From: Chromatiales bacterium USCg_Taylor
GTDB lineage: Bacteria; Pseudomonadota; Gammaproteobacteria; JACCXJ01
Assembly (NCBI GenBank): GCA_002007425.1
Contig: MUGK01000047.1
Location: 1 to 38,457 of the forward strand
Reading direction: 5' to 3'
Length of the DNA: 38,457 nucleotides
The notes under the pieces: model-generated
The model's input: only the letters and a program-made list of their open reading frames with translations
Databases searched by the model: none
Told to the model about the DNA's origin: nothing
Made by a program: the position numbers and the translations under genes
Shown here: positions 25,315 to 34,755 of the stretch, in pieces
How the letters are laid out: the number at the start of each line of letters is the position of its first letter
Numbering within the stretch: position 1 is the first letter of the stretch

Positions 25315-27916
25315 TCAATGCGCTTCGTCCCAGTTAGCGCCCACGCCAATATCCACCACCAAGGGCGCCGCGAGCTCCGCGGCCCCTTCCATGATGCTCG
25401 CGAGCCTCGCACGCACCTGCTCGACCGCATCCTCCTCGACCTCGAGCACCAGCTCGTCATGGACCTGCATAATCAGCTTAGCGTTGATTTTCTCCTCATG
25501 GAGCCAGCGATCGACTTCGATCATCGCCCGCTTGATGATGTCGGCGGCGGTCCCTTGCATCGGGGCGTTGATGGCCGTGCGTTCCGCGTACTGGCGGCGC
25601 TGGGTATTTCTGGAATTGATCTCCGGTAGATGCAGGCGGCGGTGATAGACCGTCTCGACGTAGCCTTGCCGTCGGGCGCGTACACGGATCTCTTCCATGA
25701 AAGCTTTTACCCCCGGATAGCGGGAAAAATAGCGATCGATATAGTCCTGGGCCGCGCCGCGATCGATCCCGAGCTGGCGGGCCAGCCCGAACGCGGACAT
25801 GCCATAGATGAGGCCGAAATTGATGGCCTTGGCCGCGCGCCGTTGGTCGGCGCCGACCGTTTCGGGCGTGAGCCCGAAGATCTCCGCCGCGGTGGCGCGA
25901 TGAACATCCTGTCCGGTCGCAAAGGCTTGCCGCAGCAACGGATCACCCGAAAGATGAGCCATGATCCGGAGCTCGATTTGTGAGTAGTCGGCCGCCACCA
26001 AGCGCTGGCCGGGCGGCGCCACGAATGCCCGCCGGATGCGTCGCCCCTCCTCGGTGCGCACCGGTATGTTTTGGAGATTCGGATCCGAGGATGACAGGCG
26101 TCCGGTCGCGGCCACGGCCTGATGGTAGCTCGTATGCACCCGTCCGGTGCGCGCATTGATCTGCTGGGGAAGCTTGTCCGTGTAAGTTGATTTCAGTTTC
26201 GCGAGGCCACGATATTCGAGTATCAATCGCGGTAAGGGATACTCGGCCGCGAGGTCCTGGAGCACCGGCTCGGCGGTGGAGGGCTGCCCCGTGGGAGTCT
26301 TGGCCCTAACAGGTAAACCGAGCTTGTGGTACAAAATTTCCTGGATCTGCTTGGGCGAATCGAGATTGAAGCGCTCACCCGCGAGCGCATGCGCCTCGGC
26401 TTCGACTTCCAACAACCGCCCGCCCAAGGCCCGGCTTTGCTCGTCCAACATTTCCGCATCGATTTGAACACCGTTGCGTTCCATGCGCGACAAGACCGGG
26501 ACCAGCGGCACTTCCATCTCTTCGTAGAGCCGTCGCAACCCGGACTCTTCGGCGAGGCGCGGCCAGAACGCTTGGTGCAACCGCAAACACACCTCCGCAT
26601 CTTCCGCGGAATAGGTCGCGGCTCGATCGACGGGCACCTGGTTGAAGCTGAGCTGGTGAGATCCCTTACCCGCCACGTCCTCAAACAGAATCGTGCGCAC
26701 CCCCAGGTACTTGAGTGCCAGGGAATCCAGATCGTGGCGGGTGGCGGTACTATCGAGAACATAGGACTCCAGCATCGAGTCACAGCGGATCCCACGCAAC
26801 TCCACGCCGTGGTTCGCCAATACGCTCATATCGTACTTAAGATTGTGGCCGAGCTTGAGCGACCGGTACATACGCCGCTTCCCCGGCTTTTAGGGAAAAC
26901 GAGACGCCCACGAGCCCCGCCTGCATGTAGTCCAAACTAGTCGTCTCGGTATCAAAGGCGATAAGCTCGGCATGCCTCAGCCGCTCTATCCATCGATCGA
27001 GCTGTCCACGATCCAGGATCGTTTCATAGCCGGCGGCTTCGACCGGCGGGTCGGGCCGAGGCGCCTCTTCCAGAAGATCGTTCAACCAGGTCTTGAACTC
27101 AAGCTGGGTGAAAAGCGCTTTCAGCGTCTCATTGTCTTGGGGCCCCGGCTTAAGGTCTCTCGGTGTGGCATCAAGGGGGACCGCGCAGGCGATCGTGACC
27201 AGCTTTTTGGAAAGGGCAAGCTGCTGCATGCTCGCGCGCAGGTTATCCCCCAATGTCCCTTTGATGTCGCCGGCATGGGCGAGCAGATTATCGAGACCCC
27301 GGTACTGCTTAAGCCATGCCACGGCGGTTTTGGGTCCGACCTTCGGCACCCCGGGGACATTGTCGACCTTATCCCCGATCAAGCTTAAATAATCCACGAT
27401 GAGCGCGGGCGGGACCCCGAATTTGCGCTCGACGCCTTGCGCATCCATGACACTATTGTCCATCGTGTTCACCAGGGTCACCGCCCCGCTGACGACTTGC
27501 GCGAAGTCCTTATCACCGGTTGCGATGAGCGTGCGAAGACCGGCCTCAGCTGCTTGGATCGCCAGCGTTCCGATGACATCGTCGGCCTCGACGCCCTCGA
27601 TCACCAGCATCGGGACACCCATGGCGCGGACGACCGCGCGCAGGGGCTCGAGCTGAACCCGCAACTCCTCCGGCATAGGGGGCCGGTGCGCCTTGTAAGC
27701 GGGATACATTTCATCGCGAAAGGTCTTGCCCTTGGCATCGAATACCACCGCCAGGTAGTTCGGTGTATAGTCTTTCAGCAACCGGCGCAGCATGGCGATA
27801 AACCCGTGAATGGCTCCCGTGGGTTCTCCGCGCGAGGTGCTCAATGGAGGCAGGGCGTGAAACGCGCGATAAAAGTAAGAGGAACCGTCGACCAGAACCA
27901 GGAGATCTTCCGCCAT
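25315..27916 (-). pseudogene. polA: DNA polymerase I with an out-of-frame internal deletion
   Basis: Repair and Okazaki-fragment polymerase. The start at 27916 (MAEDLLVLVDGSSYFYRAFH) opens the 5'-nuclease domain (VIEGVEADDVIGTLA, ATGDKDFAQVV). The proofreading domain follows (LIAFDTETTSLDYMQAGLVGV). After AAYVPVA (about 26865) the frame breaks and homology resumes in another frame at [18 protein letters not shown], which runs intact through the polymerase motifs [32 protein letters not shown] and [14 protein letters not shown] to the stop at 25315. About 29 residues of the family sequence between these two blocks are missing and the frame changes. The first frame stops at 26837. The flanking domains show no other damage, so an assembly deletion is a real alternative. 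Both halves could in principle still be translated separately. Confidence 0.92.
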
Positions 27917-27952
27917 GGTGTCGTTGCTCGCAATGTGTGCTGATGTTCCATT

Positions 27953-28675
27953 ATGAATAAGAACACTAAAGCCAGCCACCCGGCGCTCGCGCCCGTCAAT
28001 GATTCGGCGCTCGTGCGGGAATCATGGAAGGTGTTCCAAATCATGGCGGAGTTCGTCGAGGGATTTGAGCGCCTGGCCGCCATCCGGCCCGCGGTCAGCA
28101 TCTTTGGGTCCGCCCGTTTCGGCGCCGAGCATCCCTATTACAAGCTGGCCGAAGAGATCGGGTATAGCGTATCGGACGCGGGTTTCTCGGTAGTCACCGG
28201 AGGGGGACCGGGGATCATGGAGGCCGCGAACAAGGGCGCCTATTCGGGTCGCTCACCGAGCATCGGGCTCAACATGCAACTACGGGAAGAGCGCGGTAAC
28301 GCCTTCCAAAATATCAGGCTGAATTTTCGTCATTTCTTTCCCCGCAAGGTGATGTTCGTCAAATACGCTTCAGCCTATGTCGTGCTGCCGGGCGGGTTCG
28401 GCACCCTGGATGAGCTGGCCGAGATCTTGACACTGGTCCAAACCGGCAAGACGCGGAAGATCCCGATCATCCTGGTCGGAAGCGACTTTTGGCGTGGTTT
28501 GATCGAGTGGTTCAAGAATACCTTGGTCGGCTAAGCCACTATTGACGCTACGGATATTGACCTATTTGAGGTAGTAGACCATCCGCGGGAGGTGGTCGAT
28601 GCGATCTTCCGGCATTATGAACATCGCGAGTTTGCGCTCTCGGCGGAAGAGCAAGAAATGCACATGCACTTATAA
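27953..28675 (+). pseudogene. LOG-family protein (TIGR00730-like) with an in-frame stop
   Basis: Cytokinin-riboside phosphoribohydrolase-type (LOG) Rossmann protein. Seen: VSIFGSARFGAEHPYY, VVTGGGPGIMEAANKGA, then the LOG signature PGGFGTLDELAE. At 28532-28534 a TAA follows WFKNTLVG. The same frame continues without interruption for 46 more codons (ATIDATDIDLFEVVDHPREV, EEQEMHMHL) to TAA at 28673-28675. Those 46 codons are the normal C-terminus, so a single base change (most simply GAA to TAA) is the cause. The truncated 193-residue product still holds the whole active site and may work. It is divergent from polA with 36 bp between the starts. Confidence 0.85.
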
Positions 28676-28814
28676 GGCGCACGCAAAAATTTTACGCCGG
28701 CTACAGGCACCCTTATCGCTTAAGCAAGCCCACGCTCGGCATGTGCTACAATCGAATACACCCGGCATGAACACGAAAAGTCGGTAAAGCAATGAGCTCT
28801 AGAACGCTAAGTAT

Positions 28815-29165
28815 ATGCAGGCAATGAAGCTATTGGCCTTGGGGATTTTTTGCGCGGCGCAGGTCAGCGCCACGGAACCCGGTGTGCCCGCGAATTTGGA
28901 ACCGCTGCCGGAAGCCGCCCCGGCCCCTCCCGAGCCGGTTCAAAGCGGCGAATCCCTCGAGCCGGACATTCGAATCATCCAAAAGAAAGACGCGATCATC
29001 GAGGAATATCGCCTGAACGGAAATCTTTACATGGTCAAGGTTATCCCCGCCGTGGGTAGACCCTATTACTTGCTCGACCAAGACGGGGACGGGCGCATGG
29101 AAACGAATATGAGCGAGATCTACTCGGATTTCGTGGTGCCTCAATGGGTGCTCTTCAGTTGGTAA
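28815..29165 (+). CDS. DUF2782 family exported protein
   Basis: 116 residues: a signal peptide (LLALGIFCAAQVSA), a Pro/Ala/Glu-rich stretch, then the DUF2782 domain with IIEEYRLNGNLYMVKVIPAVG, PYYLLDQDGDGRMET and the C-terminal VVPQWVLFSW. Its function is unknown. In Gammaproteobacteria it is commonly found beside polA, as here, which supports the taxonomic reading. A -10-like TACAAT at 28747-28752 may mark its promoter. The preceding 139 bp hold nothing else recognisable. Confidence 0.9.
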   Translation: MQAMKLLALGIFCAAQVSATEPGVPANLEPLPEAAPAPPEPVQSGESLEPDIRIIQKKDAIIEEYRLNGNLYMVKVIPAVGRPYYLLDQDGDGRMETNMSEIYSDFVVPQWVLFSW

Positions 29166-29230
29166 GGATAGACTGCCCCGAGTCTAGAGATCGGGCCGGC
29201 CTGGTGTCTTTAGGCTAGCTCAGCAAGCGC

Positions 29231-30499
29231 ATGGCCGTTCCTCAGCCCCTAAACATTCACGCCTACATGCAGGACGTCGGGCGCCGCGCGCGCGCTGCGT
29301 CCTGGACGATGGCCCGTGCCGCGACCGCGCTTAAGAACGCGGCCCTGACCGGCATCGCCGAAACCATTGAACGCAACCAGCAAGCGCTGCTCGAGGCCAA
29401 TGAGCGGGATCTGGCGGCCGGCGCCGGGTTGGACGCCGCACTGCTCGATCGATTGGGGCTCAACCCGGCGCGAGTGCGGGCGATGGCGGACGGGTTGCGC
29501 GAAATCGCCGCGCTGCCCGATCCCGCGGGCGAGATCACCGGCTTGCACTACCGCCCCTCGGGGATTCAGGTCGGGCGCATGCGGGTGCCGCTGGGGGTCA
29601 TCGGCATCATCTATGAGTCGCGTCCGAACGTGACCGCCGACGTCGCGGGCCTGACCCTGAAATCTGGGAACGCCGTAATCCTGCGCGGCGGCTCCGAAGC
29701 CTTGCACTCAAACCAGGCCATTGCATCCTGCGTCCACGAGGGATTGGCCGTCACCGGGCTGCCGCGCGATGCGGTGCAGCTCGTCGAGACCACAGATCGC
29801 GCCGCGGTCGGCGAGCTCCTGCGCATGCAGGACTTCGTCGATATGATCGTGCCGCGCGGGGGCAAGGGTCTCGTCGCGCGCATCAGCGAAGAGGCGCGCG
29901 TTCCGGTCATTAAACACTTGGACGGGGTGTGCCACGTCTACATCGACGATCGCGCCGATCTCGACAAGGCGGTCGCCGTGGCCTTCAACGCCAAGACGCA
30001 GCGCTACGGCACCTGCAACACCATGGAGACCTTGCTGGTGGCCGAAGCGGTGGCGCCGGCCGCCCTCGGGCGTTTGGGCCCGATGTACCGGGAGAAAGGC
30101 GTGGAGCTTCGGGGTTGCCGAATCACCTGTCGCCTGTTGCCCTATGCGGTCCCGGCCGCCGAGGATGATTGGTATGCGGAGTACCTGGCCCCGATACTCG
30201 CCGTGCGCGTGGTGCGCGATCTCGACCAGGCGATCGACCACATTCGCTGCTACGGCTCCCAGCATACCGACGCCATCGTGACCGAAGATCTCACCCGCGC
30301 CCGCCGGTTTCTTACCGAGGTCGATTCCAGCTCCGTGATGGTAAACACCTCGACCCGTTTCGCCGATGGCTGCGAATACGGGCTCGGGGCAGAAGTCGGG
30401 ATCAGCACCGATAAACTCCACGCCCGCGGGCCGGTGGGCCTCGAAGGACTCACGTCGCAGAAGTTTGTCGTGATCGGAGACGGCCACGTTCGCAAATAA
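29231..30499 (+). CDS. proA: Glutamate-5-semialdehyde dehydrogenase (gamma-glutamyl phosphate reductase)
   Basis: NADPH-dependent second step of proline biosynthesis. 422 residues, full length: [16 protein letters not shown] at the start, [20 protein letters not shown] (cofactor fold), [12 protein letters not shown], then the catalytic Cys in [12 protein letters not shown], and the late [23 protein letters not shown] and [12 protein letters not shown]. First gene of a run with nadD, rsfS, rlmH and maf, spaced 6 bp from nadD. Confidence 0.97.
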   Translation: MAVPQPLNIHAYMQDVGRRARAASWTMARAATALKNAALTGIAETIERNQQALLEANERDLAAGAGLDAALLDRLGLNPARVRAMADGLREIAALPDPAGEITGLHYRPSGIQVGRMRVPLGVIGIIYESRPNVTADVAGLTLKSGNAVILRGGSEALHSNQAIASCVHEGLAVTGLPRDAVQLVETTDRAAVGELLRMQDFVDMIVPRGGKGLVARISEEARVPVIKHLDGVCHVYIDDRADLDKAVAVAFNAKTQRYGTCNTMETLLVAEAVAPAALGRLGPMYREKGVELRGCRITCRLLPYAVPAAEDDWYAEYLAPILAVRVVRDLDQAIDHIRCYGSQHTDAIVTEDLTRARRFLTEVDSSSVMVNTSTRFADGCEYGLGAEVGISTDKLHARGPVGLEGLTSQKFVVIGDGHVRK

Positions 30500-30505
30500 C
30501 CGCGG

Positions 30506-31153
30506 ATGACGGCCGTAGGCATCCTCGGAGGCACCTTCGATCCCATCCATCATGGCCATCTGCGCTTGGCGCTGGAGATGGCGGCCGCGCTCGAGCTCGC
30601 GGCCGTGCGCTTGCTCCCCTTGCATGCCCCGCCGCACAGAGAGCCGCCGATCGCTCCTCCCGAGCTGCGCCTGCGGATGATCCTGGCCGCGATCGAGGGT
30701 CAAGAAACCCTGCTCGCCGATGACCGGGAGATCAAGCGGCAGGGGATCTCCTATACCGTGGACACGCTCGCGGAGCTCCGCCGCGAGCACGCCGAAGTTC
30801 CGCTATGCCTGATCCTTGGCATGGACGCGTTCCTGAGTCTCCCCACCTGGCGCCACTGGGAACGGATCATCGGGCTTGCCCACATCGCGGTCGCGCATCG
30901 CCTCAACACCGCGCCCTTGCCCTCGGCCGCTTTGCATGCGTTCCTGCATCGACATCGAACCGGCGATCCCAAAGACCTGCATCGGACTCGCGCCGGGCGA
31001 GTCTACTTCGCCGTGATCCCGGTGCTCGAGATTTCCGCCTCCGGCATTCGTAAGCGCATCGCCGCCGGAGGTAACGTGCATTTTTTACTACCGGAACCGG
31101 TGCTGCAATTGATCCACCGCTACGGCCTTTACAGAACCGCTAGTTCTCTATGA
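30506..31153 (+). CDS. nadD: Nicotinate-nucleotide adenylyltransferase
   Basis: Adenylates nicotinate mononucleotide in NAD synthesis. The 215 residues show the nucleotidyltransferase motifs GILGGTFDPIHHGHLRLA at the N-terminus and EISASGIRKRIAAG near the C-terminus, with LILGMDAFLSLPTWRHWE between. The stop overlaps the rsfS start (ATGA). Complete. Confidence 0.96.
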   Translation: MTAVGILGGTFDPIHHGHLRLALEMAAALELAAVRLLPLHAPPHREPPIAPPELRLRMILAAIEGQETLLADDREIKRQGISYTVDTLAELRREHAEVPLCLILGMDAFLSLPTWRHWERIIGLAHIAVAHRLNTAPLPSAALHAFLHRHRTGDPKDLHRTRAGRVYFAVIPVLEISASGIRKRIAAGGNVHFLLPEPVLQLIHRYGLYRTASSL

Positions 31154-31518
31154 ATCCCCAACAAATTACCGATCTCGTAACCACGGCGTTAGCAGACATC
31201 AAAGCCTTTGATATCGAGGTGCTCGACGTACACGAGATGACCAGCATCACCGATTTCATGGTGATCGCCAGCGGCCGCTCGAACCGCCAGGTCAAAGCCA
31301 TGGCAGGCAAGGTCGTGGAGGCGGCGCGCGCCGCGGGAATCAAACCCCTCGGAATCGAGGGCGAGGGCCAAGCTGAATGGGTCTTGGTCGATCTCGGCGA
31401 TGTGCTCGTACACGCGATGCAACCCGCGACCCGGGACTTCTATCAGTTGGAAAAACTCTGGAGTCCGGTCGAAGAGAGCCGCAAGCACCTCCCGGACACT
31501 CACCCCGCGGTTCCCTGA
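31150..31518 (+). CDS. rsfS: Ribosomal silencing factor RsfS
   Basis: Binds ribosomal protein L14 and blocks subunit joining under starvation. 122 residues with the family blocks VLDVHEMTSITDFMVIASG, SNRQVKAMAG, GIEGEGQAEWVLVDLGDVLVH and TRDFYQLEKLW. Overlaps nadD by 4 bp, the standard proteobacterial order. Confidence 0.96.
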   Translation: MNPQQITDLVTTALADIKAFDIEVLDVHEMTSITDFMVIASGRSNRQVKAMAGKVVEAARAAGIKPLGIEGEGQAEWVLVDLGDVLVHAMQPATRDFYQLEKLWSPVEESRKHLPDTHPAVP

Positions 31519-31550
31519 TCGTCTACGCCGTGGGCCGCTGCGGCTTCTCC

Positions 31551-32042
31551 ATGCGCATCCACCTCCTCTGCGTCACGCATCGCGTACCGGCATGGGTGAA
31601 AGCCGCGTTCGAGGAGTATGCGATGCGACTCCCGCCGAGTTGCCGGCTCGGGTTGGTCGAGATACGAGCGGCGCGCCGCCACACTAGCGCCGATCCGGAT
31701 CGCGCGCGCACGGAGGAGGCGTCGCGCTTGCTGAAGGCAGTCCCGGGTGGCGCCGGAATCGTTGCTCTCGACGAACACGGCGAGGCCTGGACCACGGCCG
31801 CGCTCGCGCGGCACCTCGGTTCCTGGACCCAAGCCTCGAACGACATCGCCCTCTTGATCGGCGGTGCGGACGGCTTGGCGCAACGTTGCTTGCAACAGGC
31901 CAACCATGTGTGGTCGCTGTCGGCGTTAACCTTGCCGCACGCCTTGGTGCGTGTCATCGTCGCCGAGCAAATCTACCGGGCGTGGAGCCTATTGCAACAT
32001 CATCCCTACCATCGGACAGCGTGCGCGCCGCGCTCTATCTGA
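31551..32042 (+). CDS. rlmH: 23S rRNA (pseudouridine1915-N3)-methyltransferase RlmH
   Basis: SPOUT-class methyltransferase of the 50S subunit. The start at 31551 gives MRIHLLCVTHRVPAWV; the frame is open upstream but that part overlaps rsfS. Seen: VALDEHGEAWTT, IALLIGGADGLA (SAM knot), SLSALTLPHALVRVIVAEQIYRA and HPYHR. The family normally ends at YHR; here seven more residues (TACAPRSI) run into the beginning of maf, giving 163 instead of about 156 residues. That suggests the original stop was lost by a small change; the enzyme is probably unaffected. Confidence 0.93.
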   Translation: MRIHLLCVTHRVPAWVKAAFEEYAMRLPPSCRLGLVEIRAARRHTSADPDRARTEEASRLLKAVPGGAGIVALDEHGEAWTTAALARHLGSWTQASNDIALLIGGADGLAQRCLQQANHVWSLSALTLPHALVRVIVAEQIYRAWSLLQHHPYHRTACAPRSI

Positions 32043-32641
32043 ACTCCGAATCGTCCCGCCGCCAGGCGCTCCTCGGGCAGCTTGGCGTTGCATTCGTCCC
32101 GATTTCCGCGGCCATCGACGAGACTTGGAATGGCTTCGAGACACCCGCATACTACGTCGAGCGCCTGGCGCTCGAAAAAGCCCAGGCCGGCTGGCGATCC
32201 ATAGCCCAACGTGATCCGCTCCCCGTGCTTGGCGCCGATACGGCGGTGGTCCTCGAAGGCACGATCCTCGGTAAACCCAGCGGCCCAAGCGACGCGGTGA
32301 ACATGCTGGCCGCGCTATCGGGCCGTCACCACGATGTCTATACCGCGGTAGCGCTCGTGGAACCGTCCAGCGCGAGCCACCGCTCCCGTGTCAACGTGAC
32401 CCGTGTGACCCTGCGCGCGATTGCAGCGTGGGAGCGCCAGGCCTATGTCGCCACCGGCGAGCCCTTCGGCAAGGCCGGAGCCTATGCGATTCAGGGACTG
32501 GCGGCGGCCTTCATCGAAGGTATCGAAGGCAGCTATTCCGGGGTGATGGGCCTGCCCCTTTATGAAACCGCGGAGCTTCTGCGCGCAGCGGGCATCGAGA
32601 TCTTGGCTGCTGCGCCACATGCTTTCGCAACGAAGTTTTAG
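32021..32641 (+). CDS. maf: Maf-family nucleoside triphosphate pyrophosphatase (YhdE type)
   Basis: Hydrolyses non-canonical or excess nucleotides (dTTP/UTP-type in the YhdE branch). The GTG at 32021 is chosen because the family starts right before the hydrophobic strand (RAALYLNSESSRRQALL); the frame is open upstream to 31886 but overlaps rlmH. Seen: PVLGADTAVVLEGTILGKP, SGRHHDVYTAVAL and EPFGKAGAYAIQGLAAAF followed by IEGSYSGVMGLPLYETAELL. The N-terminal S-x-SPRR signature is altered to SESSRR. Its stop overlaps the convergent membrane-oxygenase gene. The usual follower, rng, is absent, which marks a synteny break. Confidence 0.9.
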   Translation: MRAALYLNSESSRRQALLGQLGVAFVPISAAIDETWNGFETPAYYVERLALEKAQAGWRSIAQRDPLPVLGADTAVVLEGTILGKPSGPSDAVNMLAALSGRHHDVYTAVALVEPSSASHRSRVNVTRVTLRAIAAWERQAYVATGEPFGKAGAYAIQGLAAAFIEGIEGSYSGVMGLPLYETAELLRAAGIEILAAAPHAFATKF

Positions 32642-33369
32642 GCGGTTTGTGCGCGCTGCAGATCAATGGCTTTCCGCCATTGTTCGACGCGTGCTCGTAT
32701 AGCTCCTGATCTAGGCGTTATATAGCCGAGTCGTAATAACTCACGTAGGTCCGCGCGCGTCGGCTTGGCCCTGGTGCGAAATAGAAAATCAGCAAAGGGA
32801 AAAACGACATTGTGGTTTCGACGGGTATCTTGATGATGCAGGAAATGATTTATCGCCAAGAATCTAAAAAACGCCCAGTCCTGGTAAAACACGTTCCGCG
32901 GAATGTGCATCTGGCGATGAAACATGCTCCACAAACGATTGTGTGCCAGTGCCGTGGCTAGAAAAATGCCGCCGCCGTAAATCGATACCCAGAATATCGG
33001 GGCCCAGAGAGGAAACGCCGCGACGAGCATCAACACCGTTTCCTTGAGGGGTATAGGCAGATTTTCCTCGCGTCCGATCTCGTCGGGCTCGTAGTCGAAC
33101 TCCTTGTACCATCTTGCATGATGCCGTATCGCATGGGCTTCGAACGCATCGAGAACATAGGGGAAGGCTCGATAGACTCGCGCGGGCAACGGTCTGCTGT
33201 GCATGAGGCGCTTGTGAATTTGATGCTCTCCGATGGAAATGTACATATAGCTGAAAGCGATCCACCCCAGGCCGGCCAACATGTCGGGCATCATGATTTC
33301 TTGGTGTGAAACACGTTGTAAGAATTTATCCGCAGCGTTCATGATAGGAAACGCAATTGATTTCCGCAA
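32638..33369 (-). CDS. Membrane fatty-acid hydroxylase/desaturase-like diiron protein
   Basis: 243 residues with about four hydrophobic segments and a histidine array typical of integral-membrane diiron oxygenases: HKRLMH (52-57), HAIRHH (79-84), HRQMH (151-155) and HFLHH (175-179). A hydroxylase of fatty acyl or other lipid chains is likely; the substrate is unknown. The start is uncertain: TTG at 33369 or ATG at 33342 (MNAADKFLQ), which I slightly prefer. Last gene seen of the minus-strand polysaccharide cluster; it could modify a lipid or lipid-linked sugar. Convergent with maf, stops overlapping by 4 nt. Confidence 0.75.
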   Translation of the reverse strand: MRKSIAFPIMNAADKFLQRVSHQEIMMPDMLAGLGWIAFSYMYISIGEHQIHKRLMHSRPLPARVYRAFPYVLDAFEAHAIRHHARWYKEFDYEPDEIGREENLPIPLKETVLMLVAAFPLWAPIFWVSIYGGGIFLATALAHNRLWSMFHRQMHIPRNVFYQDWAFFRFLAINHFLHHQDTRRNHNVVFPFADFLFRTRAKPTRADLRELLRLGYITPRSGAIRARVEQWRKAIDLQRAQTA

Positions 33370-33490
33370 CGAGTAGTGCTTCCCAGGACCGCATTACGGC
33401 GTTGAGCCGAAGTATCTCCAGAGCTCTATTTGGTATGGGTCGTAGAAATGAAGATACCGCTCGATTTCCAACACCGCTTGCGGGAGCGAG

Positions 33491-34675
33491 TCATACGCTT
33501 TGAGACACACCTCGAAACGTGTCATAAAGCAGGCGATGCGTTATCGCTTCCCAAGAATAATTGCTTGATTGATCCTTGGCGCTTAGTCCTATTTTGGCTC
33601 GTGTCCTGTCGTTATTTACGAGATTTTTCACCTGGGAAACAAATTCTTCCATGCCGTCGGCCAACAACAGAAAATCCAGCTTACGTCTCGTTAATTCGGC
33701 CGTTCGAGTTGCAACCACTGGCAATCCGCTGGCACCATACTCAAATAGCTTCATCGGACTCCTTCCATCATTCGCCGGATGATCGCTTAACGGAAGTAAT
33801 CCTATGTCAGCGTGCTGAAAGTAGGCCGGCAGCTGATCGTATTTCCGCGGTCCTAATAAATGGATGTTGTTACCGGCACCTAACTGCTTGACAACATCGT
33901 TTCCGTACGGACCGATTAGAATGACGTTGGCGTGCGGAAGACACTTTGCTGTCGCGCTTACGGCCTTGTATCCGAACCGTCCATCCAGCGCACCGGCATA
34001 AACGAGTCTGGGAGAGGGTATCTCGGCATATTCAGGAGGCGCCATAGCAGGCTTTGAAAAAAACAGGTAGTCCACGCCGTTTTCCAACATTGTAGCAGGT
34101 TTGTCCGGCGCCAAACTTCGTAATCTGTTGAAAACCGGCTGCGACGTTCCAATAAGAAAGTCCGCTCGATTTGCCATCTCTTTCTCGGTCGTTTCATTAC
34201 GTAGATCACCAAGCATTTCACTGTATAGGTCAGTCGCTCTATAGACCGTTATCTTGGGGTTAACGATCTTTTCTAAACCAACGAAAATGGGCTGATCAAC
34301 TAGAAGGAGATCGACAGCAGTAAATTTATATCGCCGAAGAATTTGCCGGATAGGTGGAAGCGTGAGGAGACACGGACCGCACTGCGTGGAAAGTCGATAG
34401 GCAATCCTCTTGGGAATTAAGCCCAGTGGTACATAATCGATCACCCCATCGTGATACGCTCTCCCACCATGCCACCAAGTCTCAAAGCGACCTTTGGTTT
34501 CGGCATTAGACCAACCGACTAGATGAAATGGCGTCACGGGAGTACTTAGGTGCAACACGCGGTGACCTTGGTTCGCTAAGCATCGTGCGAGATGATGGGA
34601 ACCCACCACAAATGTCCCGCCCATGAAGGTATGGCTAGCGAAAACAATCGTTAGCTTTTTGAAACCGATTGTCAT
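33491..34675 (-). CDS. Glycosyltransferase, GT-B fold (GumK/GT4-like)
   Basis: 394 residues. N-terminal domain: LTIVFASHTFMGGTFVVGSHHLAR. C-terminal domain: RLVYAGALDGRFGYKAV, VILIGPYGND, DIGLLPLSDHP and SPMKLFEYGASGLPVVAT, the acidic nucleotide-sugar loop region. KITVYRATDLYSEM with a following LENGVDY resembles GumK-like glucuronosyltransferases and relatives. Donor and acceptor sugars cannot be predicted. 80 bp downstream of the BY-kinase gene on the same strand, so most likely cotranscribed in an exopolysaccharide operon. Confidence 0.85.
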   Translation of the reverse strand: MTIGFKKLTIVFASHTFMGGTFVVGSHHLARCLANQGHRVLHLSTPVTPFHLVGWSNAETKGRFETWWHGGRAYHDGVIDYVPLGLIPKRIAYRLSTQCGPCLLTLPPIRQILRRYKFTAVDLLLVDQPIFVGLEKIVNPKITVYRATDLYSEMLGDLRNETTEKEMANRADFLIGTSQPVFNRLRSLAPDKPATMLENGVDYLFFSKPAMAPPEYAEIPSPRLVYAGALDGRFGYKAVSATAKCLPHANVILIGPYGNDVVKQLGAGNNIHLLGPRKYDQLPAYFQHADIGLLPLSDHPANDGRSPMKLFEYGASGLPVVATRTAELTRRKLDFLLLADGMEEFVSQVKNLVNNDRTRAKIGLSAKDQSSNYSWEAITHRLLYDTFRGVSQSV

Positions 34676-34755
34676 CGATAACTCAATCGCTAATTGCTGT
34701 TATCAGTTACTCCTCTTTGAATGCGTGGCGAACGGGTTTGGTGTGATGAAAATTG

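Noticed and set aside
31886-32020. Upstream extension of maf
   Set aside because: These codons overlap rlmH in another frame and have no Maf-family counterpart.
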